7,612 nt of DNA from Thioalkalivibrio sp. (GTDB lineage Bacteria > Pseudomonadota > Gammaproteobacteria > Ectothiorhodospirales > Ectothiorhodospiraceae): NCBI GenBank assembly GCA_003553165.1, contig PUOZ01000238.1, positions 1 through 7,612 on the forward strand, read 5' to 3'. Each line of letters starts with the position of its first letter. Within the stretch, counting starts at the first letter, position 1. The position numbers were made by a program, and so were the translations under genes. Shown in pieces: positions 1 through 7,519 of this stretch. Under the pieces are notes generated by a model. The model worked only from the letters and a program-made list of their open reading frames with translations. It made no database searches and was not told the origin of the DNA.

Positions 1-3000
1 CGCTCGGACCGTTCCGGCCTTGCCCTCGTGGGGCGCGGCAGGTTTCTTCCCGAGGCCGGCGGTCCGGTACATGTCGGCATCACGGTGCCCCCGGCAGGCC
101 CCGACCGCATCGAATTCTTTCTGGATGCGCAGGGCGTGCAGCTCCCCTACTGGAGCCAGCTGGGCGGCTGGCTCCAGGGTGGGCTGCACGGCACCGCTTC
201 GGTGCAGCTCTGGGCGACCCTGGAAGATGGACGCGTCCGGCAACTGCAGGGAGAACACGACAGCCGACTGCTCGTGGTTCGGGATGGACGCTGGCGTGAA
301 CAGCCGGTGGGGCATCGCTTCCAGTGGCTGCGGGACGCGAAGACGGTCGTCTCGCACTGGGCGGAGACCACACCGGGTGCGGGGAATGCGCGCCTGGAAT
401 ACCGCATGCCGCATGCCGGTGAGGGCGTGGACCGCGTCGTCCTGGCCGCCGCCGGCATCGATCTCGGTCACTACGCGCCAACCGGCACGGGGTTGCGGTT
501 TCGTGATGTGCCCGATCTCGCGTGGCTGGCGCCCAGCGATCCTTCGGGCAGGCTGGAGAAGCTCCATGTGGTCCTGGCGCGCGACGCGCAAGGGTGGCAG
601 GTACAGGCGGCGGATGCGCAGTTGCGGGATCTCAAGCTGCACGCGGCGGGCGTGATCCCGGCGGTGAATGGCCTCGATGCGACCCTGGAATGGGTGGACG
701 GTCAGGGCACGCTGATGCTGGACGGCAACGGCCTGCGTGTTGCGATGCCCACCCTGTTTTCAGATGAGTTTCTCTTTGACCGGCTGCAGGGGCGGCTGGA
801 CCTGCGGCGGGACGAGGCGGTGTGGCGCCTCGACGTACGCGATCTTTTGGTGGAAAACCGGGACGCGGCACTGGAAGGCCGCGGAAGAATCGAATTCGGC
901 GCGGCGCCTCACCTGGACCTGGCATTGCGGTTCCTGCGCGCCGATGGCCGGCAGGTCGCCCACTACCTGCCGGTGCACAGGCTCCCCTCGCGGACCTACC
1001 GCTGGCTGGTCGAGAGCATTCGTACCGCTACCGTTACCGAAGGCGGCTTGGTGTTCCGCGGTCGTCCGGAGGATTTTCCCTTCACCGATAATCAGGGTGT
1101 GTTCGACCTTTGGGCGGTAATCGAGGACGGCTTGCTCGACTACCAGCCGGACTGGCCCCTGGTGGAGGGATTGTCGGGGACGCTGCGTTTTCACAACGCC
1201 GGTTTCCGGGCGGAGCAGGCATCCGGGAAGATTCTTGATTCCCAAGTGAGCGATACCGCCGTGGTCATCGACAACATGCTCAGGCAACCGGAACTGGAGA
1301 TCCGCGGGCAGGCGCATGGTCCGGTGCAGGACCTGTCCACGTACCTGCGCCAGTCCGGGATCGGGCGCGACTTCCTGCCCTACCTGGCTGGCGTGCAACC
1401 GCGGGGGAGCAGTGCGCTGGATCTGGACCTGTTGATCCCGCTGCACGGACCCGGGCCCGCTGGGACCCGTGCCGCAGGGCGCCTCGGTCTCGACGGCGCA
1501 GCGCTGGCATTGCCCGAGACCCGGTTCATACTGGAGGACATCGCTGGCGATATCCGCTTCGATCCGCAGAGAGGGTTCCGGGGCCATGAGATCCGCGCCG
1601 AGATCCACGGCGAGCCGGTGCTGCTGAACCTGCAGCGCGATGCCGTGGGTCCCGCCATGCGCATCCATGCCCAAGGCCGACAACCGCTCGCACCGTGGGT
1701 CGGGGAGCGGGCCGCTGAGCGCCTGGCGGCGCAGGGCAATGCGCGCTGGGATGCCGAGATCGTGGTCGACGGCGCCGGGGATTCACGGCTGGAGCTGGCC
1801 TCGAGTCTCGAGGGAATGCAGCTGGATTTGCCGGCACCGCTCGCCAAGACGCGCGGGACCCGGCGCCCACTCCAGATCTCCTGGCCGTTGCGGCACGAGG
1901 CCGAGGCGCTCGCACGCGTGCGTTTTGATCAGGTTCTGGAGGCCGACATCCGGGTCGCGCCGGGTGCTGCGGGCGAGGTCGGAGAGGTCCGCGCCATCGC
2001 CCTGAGCCTCGGGCGCCCACCCCCGGGGATGCCCGCACTGCCCGAGCGCGGCATCGATCTGCAGGCCCGCCTGGATTCGGTGGACGTGGACGCCTGGCTC
2101 AGGGCCGTGAGGGCGTTCACGGTTGACACGGTGCCCATCGAGGCGGCGGATGGCCTGGAACTGGTCCGCGCCGATATCGAGGCCGTGGACAACCTGCGCT
2201 GGGACGGCAGGGTCCTGCCAGGAGGCCGCCTGCGGGTCGAGCCGGGCGCAGATGGCAGGCGGCTGGTTATGGATTCGGAATGGGCGCAGGGCGATGCCGT
2301 GTTGACCGACCCGGCAGGCGGAGATCCGCGGGCCGGCGCGCGGGGCCACTGGCAGGTGGATCTTGCGCGCCTGCATCTGGATCAGTGGGAGACCCCGGTC
2401 GAGCAACCCGGGCGTTCCCGGCCCCCTGCACAGGGTGAATTTGCGGATCCCCGCAGCTGGCCGGGAATGGACCTGCGGATTGCCGACCTGCGGGTGGGTA
2501 ATCTGCATCTGGCCGATGTCGCACTCGCGCTGCTGCCGTCAACGGACGGTCTGGAACTGCGGGAGTTGCGGCTGCGTGCGCCGGAGGGGGACTTGCGCCT
2601 GCTGGGTGACGGGCACTGGGAGATATCCCCGGACGGCGTGGCGCAGACGCGGATTCGGGCCGAGGCGACCGGGACCGAGTGGGGCAGCGCGTTGAATTCG
2701 ATGGGTGTCTCGCCGGCGATGCAAGGCGGGTCCGGCAGCGCGCGGGCGAGGCTGGCCTGGGCCGGTCCACTCCTCGTACCCGACATCGCCGGGTTGAGCG
2801 GGGCGGTCGACATCGACCTCACGGATGGTCGTCTGCACGAGATCGAGCCAGGGGCAGGGCGTCTCCTGGGCCTGGTGAGCCTGGATGTGATCCCGCGCAG
2901 GCTGCGCCTGGACTTTCGGGACGTCTATACTCAGGGGCTGGCGTTCGACCAGATGGTCGGCGCGGCGGTGATCGACGGCGGCGATCTGCTGTTGCCGGAA

Positions 3001-3294
3001 CTCCGCATCGCCAGCCCCGCTGCGGTGGTGCGGGTCAGTGGGCGCACGGGTCTTGTGGCCCGCGACTTCGACCAGTCCATCGTCGTCGTGCCGCGGCTGC
3101 GTTCGACGCTGCCCATCGTGGGTGCGCTGCTCGGCGGACCGGTAACCGGAGCCGTCGTGTTGTTGGTGGAACGCGCCCTGGGAATCGGGGACCAAATGGA
3201 AGAGGCGGCACGGGTGGAATATTTTGTCACGGGTCCGTGGTCGGATCCGGAAGTGAGGGCGCAGGTGAAGACTGAACAGGGAATCGCAGAGTGA
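1..3294 (+). CDS. yhdP: YhdP family AsmA-like intermembrane phospholipid transport protein, 5'-truncated by window edge
   Basis: The reading frame is open from the first base, so this is the C-terminal 1097 residues of a longer protein. E. coli YhdP is about 1266 aa, so roughly 170 residues, including the N-terminal membrane anchor, should lie upstream. The DUF3971-type middle is recognisable at about residues 320-402, with YLPVHRLPSRTYRWLVESI, then RGRPEDFPFTDNQGVFDLW and a DYQPDWPLVEGLSG-like segment. The AsmA-like C-terminal module spans about residues 915-1090, with a GAGRLLGLVSLDVIPRRL stretch, LDFRDVYTQGLAFDQM, and a terminal hydrophobic segment around residues 1035-1062. Family knowledge: YhdP, TamB and YdbH are partly redundant proteins that bridge the periplasm and carry phospholipid to the outer membrane. 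Placement before a nit gene and tldD matches the usual gammaproteobacterial neighbourhood. It ends in TGA 19 bases before the next start. No frameshift or internal stop is seen. The identity is secure; substrate preference cannot be read from sequence. Confidence 0.93.
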   Translation, partial: RSDRSGLALVGRGRFLPEAGGPVHVGITVPPAGPDRIEFFLDAQGVQLPYWSQLGGWLQGGLHGTASVQLWATLEDGRVRQLQGEHDSRLLVVRDGRWREQPVGHRFQWLRDAKTVVSHWAETTPGAGNARLEYRMPHAGEGVDRVVLAAAGIDLGHYAPTGTGLRFRDVPDLAWLAPSDPSGRLEKLHVVLARDAQGWQVQAADAQLRDLKLHAAGVIPAVNGLDATLEWVDGQGTLMLDGNGLRVAMPTLFSDEFLFDRLQGRLDLRRDEAVWRLDVRDLLVENRDAALEGRGRIEFGAAPHLDLALRFLRADGRQVAHYLPVHRLPSRTYRWLVESIRTATVTEGGLVFRGRPEDFPFTDNQGVFDLWAVIEDGLLDYQPDWPLVEGLSGTLRFHNAGFRAEQASGKILDSQVSDTAVVIDNMLRQPELEIRGQAHGPVQDLSTYLRQSGIGRDFLPYLAGVQPRGSSALDLDLLIPLHGPGPAGTRAAGRLGLDGAALALPETRFILEDIAGDIRFDPQRGFRGHEIRAEIHGEPVLLNLQRDAVGPAMRIHAQGRQPLAPWVGERAAERLAAQGNARWDAEIVVDGAGDSRLELASSLEGMQLDLPAPLAKTRGTRRPLQISWPLRHEAEALARVRFDQVLEADIRVAPGAAGEVGEVRAIALSLGRPPPGMPALPERGIDLQARLDSVDVDAWLRAVRAFTVDTVPIEAADGLELVRADIEAVDNLRWDGRVLPGGRLRVEPGADGRRLVMDSEWAQGDAVLTDPAGGDPRAGARGHWQVDLARLHLDQWETPVEQPGRSRPPAQGEFADPRSWPGMDLRIADLRVGNLHLADVALALLPSTDGLELRELRLRAPEGDLRLLGDGHWEISPDGVAQTRIRAEATGTEWGSALNSMGVSPAMQGGSGSARARLAWAGPLLVPDIAGLSGAVDIDLTDGRLHEIEPGAGRLLGLVSLDVIPRRLRLDFRDVYTQGLAFDQMVGAAVIDGGDLLLPELRIASPAAVVRVSGRTGLVARDFDQSIVVVPRLRSTLPIVGALLGGPVTGAVVLLVERALGIGDQMEEAARVEYFVTGPWSDPEVRAQVKTEQGIAE

Positions 3295-3300
3295 TGAGCC

Positions 3301-3308
3301 AAGGGTGG
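3301..3308 (+). promoter_or_regulatory. Ribosome binding site deciding the amidase start
   Basis: The sequence AAGGGTGG is an AAGGAGG-like Shine-Dalgarno site lying 5 bases before the ATG at 3314. It favours that ATG over an in-frame GTG at 3305, which would lie inside the site itself. Confidence 0.6.
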
Positions 3309-3313
3309 ATGTC

Positions 3314-4156
3314 ATGACGAACGTTGCAGCCATCCAGATGGCCTCGGGGCCCCAGCTCCAGTCCAACCTGCTGGAGGCGAAACGGCTGCTCAAGGAAGCG
3401 GCCGACAAGGGCGCGAAGCTGGTGGTGCTGCCCGAGAATTTCGCGATGATGGGCATGCAGGATGAAGACGTCCTCAAGATTGCCGAGGAGCCGGGGGCGG
3501 GCCTGCTGCAGGCCTTTCTCGCGGAACAGGCAAGACGTCTCGGCATCTGGCTGGTTGGTGGCACGGTCCCGCTGCGTACGGGACGCGGCGATCGTGCCAT
3601 TTCCGCCTGTCTGGTCTTTGACGATCAGGGTCAACGTGTGGCCCGTTACGACAAGATTCACCTGTTCGACGTACGGATACCGGATGGCGACGAGCACTAT
3701 GCCGAATCCCGGATCTACGAGCCCGGGGACCATACCGTTACGCTGGATACGCCTTTTGGGCGAATGGGTCTTGCCGTCTGTTACGATCTCCGCTTCCCGG
3801 AACTCTTCCGCGGGCTTCTGGATCAGGGCGCCGAATTCGTGGCGATGCCCGCCGCCTTCACCGCGCAGACCGGGCAGGCGCACTGGGACATCCTGCTGCG
3901 TGCCCGTGCCATCGAGAATCAGTCGTTCATGCTGGCTGCCGCCCAGGGCGGTTTCCACGTCAACGGTCGCGAGACCTACGGACACAGCGCGCTGGTCGAT
4001 CCCTGGGGCCGGGTGGTCGCGCAGCTGGGCCGCAATCCCGGTGTCCTCGTCGCCGACCTGAGTTGCGACTGCGTCGGCCGGATCCGGAAACTGTTCCCGG
4101 CCGTGCATCATCGGCGCCTGTCCTGTGAGGTCCAGGTGTCCAAGACCGGGGCCTGA
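3314..4156 (+). CDS. Nit-type carbon-nitrogen hydrolase, probable deaminated glutathione amidase
   Basis: This 280-residue protein is a full-length single-domain nitrilase-superfamily amidase. The catalytic triad is visible: Glu41 in LVVLPENF, Lys114 in RYDKIHLFDV and Cys156 in GLAVCYDLRFPELFR. A second conserved Glu lies in ARAIENQSFM (Glu201). The segment FTAQTGQAHWDILLRARAIE (residues 182-201) and KIHLFDV are typical of the Nit1/YbeM branch. Family knowledge: these cytosolic enzymes hydrolyse deaminated glutathione, a side-product of transaminases, to alpha-ketoglutarate and cysteinylglycine, so the role is metabolite repair. The name is inferred from branch motifs; another omega-amidase-like substrate is possible. 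The gene starts 19 bases after yhdP and is probably cotranscribed with it. ATG at 3314 is preferred to GTG at 3305 because of its ribosome binding site and because MTNVAAIQM is a normal family N-terminus. Confidence 0.92.
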   Translation: MTNVAAIQMASGPQLQSNLLEAKRLLKEAADKGAKLVVLPENFAMMGMQDEDVLKIAEEPGAGLLQAFLAEQARRLGIWLVGGTVPLRTGRGDRAISACLVFDDQGQRVARYDKIHLFDVRIPDGDEHYAESRIYEPGDHTVTLDTPFGRMGLAVCYDLRFPELFRGLLDQGAEFVAMPAAFTAQTGQAHWDILLRARAIENQSFMLAAAQGGFHVNGRETYGHSALVDPWGRVVAQLGRNPGVLVADLSCDCVGRIRKLFPAVHHRRLSCEVQVSKTGA

Positions 4157-4199
4157 GGCCGGAGGCTCCGCGGCCGACCCGCACAACGAATCAGCCAAC

Positions 4200-4204
4200 A
4201 GGAA
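4200..4204 (+). promoter_or_regulatory. Ribosome binding site of tldD
   Basis: AGGAA lies 5 bases before the ATG at 4210 and supports that start. No convincing -35/-10 promoter is seen in the 53-base gap, which suggests read-through from upstream. Confidence 0.6.
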
Positions 4205-4209
4205 TCACC

Positions 4210-5652
4210 ATGATCGACAACTTCGTTCGACAAACGCTCCTTGACCCCGGCAATGTCACCGAAGGGGGGCTTGCCTCCGTGCTTGGGGCCGCCTTCGGAC
4301 GCGGGACCGACGGCGGCGACTGCTATTTCCAGTTCATCTGCCAGGAGGGCTGGTCGCTGGAAGACGGCCTGGTCAAGAGCGCGAGCTTCAACATCGAGCG
4401 CGGCGTGGGTATCCGGGTGATCTCCGGCGAGCAGACCGGCTTCGCCTATTCCGACGAGATCACCCTGCCGGCGATGCTGGAGGCCGGGCGCACCGCGCGC
4501 AGCATCGCCGGCGCCGGGCAGACCGGGTCGGTGGCGGTGCGCCCCGGCGTGGGGCGGGAGTCCGCGCTGTATCTGCCCGATGACCCGCTGGGCTCGCTGG
4601 ACGAGGCCCGCAAGATCGGCTTGCTCAAGCACGTCGATGCCGAGGCGCGCGCCGCCGACCCGCGCGTGACCCAGGTCATGTGCTCGCTGGCGGGGGCGCG
4701 CGAAGTGGTGCTGATCCTTACCGCGGAGGGCGAAATGGTCACCGATGTCCGGCCCCTGGTGCGGATGAACGTTCAGGTCCTGGTCGAGCAGGGTGGGCGC
4801 CGGGAATCCGGATCCGCCGGCGGCGGCGGCCGCTCCGGCTATGTGTACTTCACCGAGGAGGATCGGGCCGGTGCCTATGCCCGGGAAGCCGTGCGCCAGG
4901 CATTGGTCAACCTCGAAGCGGTGGATGCGCCGGCCGGCAGCATGAAGGTGGTGCTCGGTCCCGGCTGGCCCGGTGTCTTGCTGCACGAAGCCATCGGTCA
5001 CGGTCTCGAGGGCGACTTCAACCGCAAGGGCACCTCGGCATTCGCCGGCCGGGTGGGCGAGCGGGTCGCCGCTCCCGGCATCACCATCGTCGACGACGGC
5101 ACGCTGCCCGGCCGGCGTGGCTCCCTGAACGTCGATGACGAGGGCACCGTGACGCAGCAGACGATGCTGATCGAGGACGGCTACCTGCGCGGCTACATGC
5201 AGGACCGCCTGAACGGCCGCCTGAGTGGCACCCGGTCCACGGGCAACGGGCGCCGCGAATCCTACGCACACCTGCCGATGCCGCGCATGACCAATACCTA
5301 CATGCTCGCTGGCGGTCATGACCCGGCCGAGATCATCGCATCGGTGGATCGGGGTCTGTATGCGGTCAACTTCGGCGGCGGGCAGGTGGACATCACCTCG
5401 GGGAAGTTCGTGTTCTCGGCGTCGGAGGCCTACATGATCGAGGATGGAAGGGTGACCCGGCCGGTGAAGGGGGCTACCCTGATCGGCAACGGCCCGGACG
5501 TGCTGACCCGTGTCTCGATGGTCGGCAGCGACCTGGAACTGGACACTGGCGTCGGCACCTGCGGCAAGGAAGGGCAGGGCGTGCCGGTGGGCGTCGGCCA
5601 ACCGACGCTGCGCATCGACGGAATGACCGTGGGTGGTACCCAGGCGGCCTGA
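4210..5652 (+). CDS. tldD: TldD, zinc metalloprotease subunit of the TldD/TldE complex
   Basis: The 480-residue length matches E. coli TldD (about 481 aa). The zinc-protease motif HEAIGH occupies residues 259-264 in GVLLHEAIGHGLEGDFNRKG, giving His259 and His264 (positions 1 and 6 of HExxxH) and catalytic Glu260. The third zinc ligand of the family, a C-terminal Cys, is Cys451 in GVGTCGKEGQ, followed by VPVGVGQPTLRIDGMTVGG. The Gly-rich segment SGSAGGGGRSGYVYF (about residues 199-213) and the family block MTNTYMLAGG near residue 360 are also present. Family knowledge: TldD with TldE/PmbA forms a cytosolic barrel that degrades short or unfolded peptides, removes the microcin B17 leader and degrades the antitoxin CcdA. 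All catalytic residues are intact, so the protein should be active. The partner gene pmbA lies 426 bases downstream, separated by one short gene. Confidence 0.97.
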   Translation: MIDNFVRQTLLDPGNVTEGGLASVLGAAFGRGTDGGDCYFQFICQEGWSLEDGLVKSASFNIERGVGIRVISGEQTGFAYSDEITLPAMLEAGRTARSIAGAGQTGSVAVRPGVGRESALYLPDDPLGSLDEARKIGLLKHVDAEARAADPRVTQVMCSLAGAREVVLILTAEGEMVTDVRPLVRMNVQVLVEQGGRRESGSAGGGGRSGYVYFTEEDRAGAYAREAVRQALVNLEAVDAPAGSMKVVLGPGWPGVLLHEAIGHGLEGDFNRKGTSAFAGRVGERVAAPGITIVDDGTLPGRRGSLNVDDEGTVTQQTMLIEDGYLRGYMQDRLNGRLSGTRSTGNGRRESYAHLPMPRMTNTYMLAGGHDPAEIIASVDRGLYAVNFGGGQVDITSGKFVFSASEAYMIEDGRVTRPVKGATLIGNGPDVLTRVSMVGSDLELDTGVGTCGKEGQGVPVGVGQPTLRIDGMTVGGTQAA

Positions 5653-5720
5653 CCGCAATCTCCTGGCATAAGAAGGGAATCGCCGAAGGCCGTCGTGGCG
5701 GGCAACGAGCAAAAGCTTTC

Positions 5721-5725
5721 AGGAG
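5721..5725 (+). promoter_or_regulatory. Ribosome binding site of the 87-codon gene
   Basis: AGGAG lies 5 bases before the ATG at 5731. This is the strongest Shine-Dalgarno match in the window. It selects this ATG over an in-frame GTG at 5695, which has no comparable site. Confidence 0.65.
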
Positions 5726-5730
5726 CAGGC

Positions 5731-5994
5731 ATGACGCATCTAGCAATCCTCGAAGAAGAACAATCGCTACCGGAGGGCCACGGTGCCGACCGCATCGTAC
5801 AGTGGCATGTCTTTCGGTCCAGGGCGCAGGCGGAGCGGTTCGCCGACGGCATCCAACTCGATGCCGGGCAGAAATTGGTGGGCGGCTTCACCCGCGACAG
5901 CCTGGGGATTCTGTATTGGGTGGGCGTCCACGTAGAGGATCTCGAGAAGTGGGGCAACCGCGGTGCCGTGAACAAGCACGGCGCGAGCCCCTGA
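5731..5994 (+). CDS. Small protein of unknown function between tldD and pmbA
   Basis: I do not recognise this 87-residue protein. It starts MTHLAILEEEQSLPEGHGAD, and a hydrophobic/aromatic core follows: IVQWHVFRSRAQAERFADGI (about residues 22-41), then QKLVGGFTRDSLGILYWVGV (about 48-67) and VEDLEKWGNRGAVNKHG. The alternation suggests a small cytosolic alpha/beta domain of about 60 residues (strand, helix, strand, strand). There is no signal peptide, no membrane helix, no Cys and no obvious catalytic motif. It is not YjgA/DarP, which usually sits here and is about twice as long. Evidence that it is real: a strong ribosome binding site, a plus-strand position inside a compact operon, GC-rich third positions like its neighbours, and a folded-protein amino-acid mix. 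It starts 78 bases after tldD and ends 84 bases before pmbA. The strand FRSRAQAERFA loosely recalls SPOR-like patterns, but that resemblance is too weak to name it. Confidence 0.75.
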   Translation: MTHLAILEEEQSLPEGHGADRIVQWHVFRSRAQAERFADGIQLDAGQKLVGGFTRDSLGILYWVGVHVEDLEKWGNRGAVNKHGASP

Positions 5995-6027
5995 CTCGTC
6001 CATTCCCCACCCACGCCACGCTGTCAC

Positions 6028-6059
6028 GGCCGGCCCGCACCGAGTCGCGGGAACCGGCC
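6028..6059 (+). other. GC-rich hairpin in the spacer before pmbA
   Basis: The arm GGCCGGCCCGC (6028-6038) pairs with GCGGG (6047-6051) and CCGGCC (6054-6059), with an AA bulge on the 3' side. This gives 11 base pairs around an 8-base loop. It ends 11 bases before the pmbA ribosome binding site. The bases after it are CCCGTCTGTCC with no T-run, so it is not a standard intrinsic terminator. It could be an RNA-processing or stability element that tunes pmbA relative to tldD, or chance pairing in GC-rich DNA. Confidence 0.4.
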
Positions 6060-6070
6060 CCCGTCTGTCC

Positions 6071-6075
6071 AGGAA
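6071..6075 (+). promoter_or_regulatory. Ribosome binding site of pmbA
   Basis: AGGAA lies only 3 bases before the ATG at 6079 and 12 bases before a second in-frame ATG at 6088. Neither spacing is ideal, so the start is uncertain by three codons. Confidence 0.5.
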
Positions 6076-6078
6076 TCG

Positions 6079-7446
6079 ATGAAAAGCATGGATCAGTTAA
6101 CCGAAGTACAGGCACTTTCGCACAGTCCCGCATCAATGGAGGAGCGGGTGCGCATGGTCCTCGACCACGCACGCAACTGCGGTGCCTCTGCGGCACAGGT
6201 GATCGTCACCCATAACGTGGGACTGAGCGTGACCGTGCGCAAGGGCGAGGTGGACACCCTGGAGCACGAGCGTGACCAGCAGATGGCCCTGGTGGCCCAT
6301 TTCGGGCAGTCCAAGGGATCGGCCTCCACCACGGACTTCAGCGCGTCGGCTCTGCGCCAGACCGCCGAGGCCGCTTGCCGCATCGCGCGTCACACCGAAC
6401 CCGACCCCTACTCCGGGCTGCCGGACCCCGAAGATCAGGCCAAGGACTGGCAGGATCTGGACCTGGATCACCCCTGGGATTGCGCCTCCGCCAACGCCAT
6501 CGAGCTCGCGCGGCGGATCGAGGCCGCGGGCTTCGCGCTGGATCCGCGCATCGAGAACTCGGAGGGAGCGAGCGTGAGTACGCGCCGGGCGATGTCCTTC
6601 CTGGGGGACAGCCAGGGATTCATGGGTGGCTATCGGAGCACGCGACACTCGCTCTCCTGTGCACTGGTGGCGCGGGACGCGGCCGGCATGCAGCGTGATT
6701 ATGCCTACACGGTTTCCCGGAATCCGCGGGAGCTGGACGATCCCGAGGCAATCGGCCGCGAGACGGCCGAGCGGACGCTGCGTCGGCTTGGGTCACGGAA
6801 GCTCGGTACCCGGCAATGTCCGGTGCTGTTCGCGCCGGAGATGGCGCGCGGCCTGATCGGAAGCTTCGCCCGCGCCATCGGTGGCGGCGCGCAGTACCGC
6901 AAGAGCTCCTTCCTGCTCGATGCCGCCGGCCAGGAGATCTTTCCAGACTGGATGCGGATCGCGGAGCATCCGCATCTGCCTGGTGCCCTGGGCAGCGCGC
7001 CCTTCGACGGCGAGGGCGTGCGGACCCGGGAACGCGAACTGATCAGCGGCGGCGTGCTCCAGGGCTACATTCTCGACAGCTATGCTGCCCGCCGGCTTGG
7101 GCTGCACACTACGGGCAATGCCGGCGGCGCGCGCAACGTGACGGTGCAGCCGCACCCGGGCGACAAGGGCTTCCAGGAACTGCTCGCGGAGATGGGCACC
7201 GGGCTCCTGGTCACCGAGTTGATCGGCCAGGGTGTCAACGCGGTCACCGGCGACTATTCGCGCGGCGCCGCCGGCTTCTGGGTCGAGCAGGGCGAGATCG
7301 TGCACCCGGTCGAGGAAATCACCATCGCCGGCAATCTGCGCGACATGTACCGCAGGATCGTGGCGGTGGGCAACGACATGGACGTCCGCGGCAACACCCG
7401 CACGGGCTCCATTCTGATCGAATCGATGACACTCGCCGGCGAATGA
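6079..7446 (+). CDS. pmbA: PmbA/TldE, non-zinc partner subunit of the TldD/TldE protease
   Basis: This is a 455-residue protein (E. coli PmbA is about 450 aa). Family blocks appear in order: GSASTTDFS near residue 76, a STRHSLSC block near 190, RDYAYT near 210, YRKSSFLLDAAGQEIFPDW near 273, EHPHLPGALGSAPFDGEGVR near 296, and TGDYSRGAAGFWVEQGEI near 390, followed by EEITIAGNLRDMYR. Where TldD has HEAIGH, this protein reads MARGLIGSFARAIGGG (about residues 255-270), so it cannot bind zinc in the same way. Family knowledge: TldE is required for TldD activity as the structural half of the heterodimer and was found through microcin B17 maturation. Same-strand placement after tldD agrees with stoichiometric co-expression. 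The start is ATG at 6079 or the in-frame ATG at 6088; the function is not affected. Confidence 0.96.
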   Translation: MKSMDQLTEVQALSHSPASMEERVRMVLDHARNCGASAAQVIVTHNVGLSVTVRKGEVDTLEHERDQQMALVAHFGQSKGSASTTDFSASALRQTAEAACRIARHTEPDPYSGLPDPEDQAKDWQDLDLDHPWDCASANAIELARRIEAAGFALDPRIENSEGASVSTRRAMSFLGDSQGFMGGYRSTRHSLSCALVARDAAGMQRDYAYTVSRNPRELDDPEAIGRETAERTLRRLGSRKLGTRQCPVLFAPEMARGLIGSFARAIGGGAQYRKSSFLLDAAGQEIFPDWMRIAEHPHLPGALGSAPFDGEGVRTRERELISGGVLQGYILDSYAARRLGLHTTGNAGGARNVTVQPHPGDKGFQELLAEMGTGLLVTELIGQGVNAVTGDYSRGAAGFWVEQGEIVHPVEEITIAGNLRDMYRRIVAVGNDMDVRGNTRTGSILIESMTLAGE

Positions 7447-7519
7447 GGGTGTTGAACGGTGGTGACGAAGGCGCAGCCCAGAATTCGGGGTGACGCTCCC
7501 GGGAGTGGTGCACAACAAA

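Noticed and set aside
28..30. GTG as a possible start of the first gene
   Set aside because: The frame is open upstream to base 1 and the known family extends about 170 residues further, so this is an internal Val codon.
2539..3600. A 353-codon minus-strand open frame across the yhdP-amidase junction
   Set aside because: It lies opposite two well-recognised genes, has low-complexity Ser/Arg/Pro-rich content and shows no family motif.
4157..4175. Imperfect GC hairpin just after the amidase stop codon
   Set aside because: The stem is short with mismatched bases, and no T-run follows. It is expected by chance in DNA this GC-rich.
5695..5697. GTG as an alternative start giving a 99-aa version of the small protein
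   Set aside because: There is no ribosome binding site at a suitable distance, whereas the ATG at 5731 has AGGAG 5 bases upstream.
4108..5712. A 534-codon open frame on the minus strand opposite tldD
   Set aside because: It mirrors the tldD frame in GC-rich DNA, encodes a His/Gly/Ala/Arg-rich composition with no recognisable domain, and tldD is unambiguous.
5731..5994. The idea that the small gene encodes a microcin B17-like precursor for TldD/TldE
   Set aside because: It has no Cys, few Ser, no Gly/Ser/Cys-rich core, and no cyclodehydratase or dehydrogenase genes nearby. It reads as a small folded domain.
5767..6027. An 86-codon minus-strand frame opposite the small gene
   Set aside because: It competes with the plus-strand gene, which has a strong ribosome binding site and fits the operon. 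The minus frame has no comparable support.
7496..7505. Perfect 10-base palindrome CTCCCGGGAG after pmbA
   Set aside because: It has no loop and no T-run, and flanking pairing breaks down within two bases. It is not a terminator and gives no other signal.
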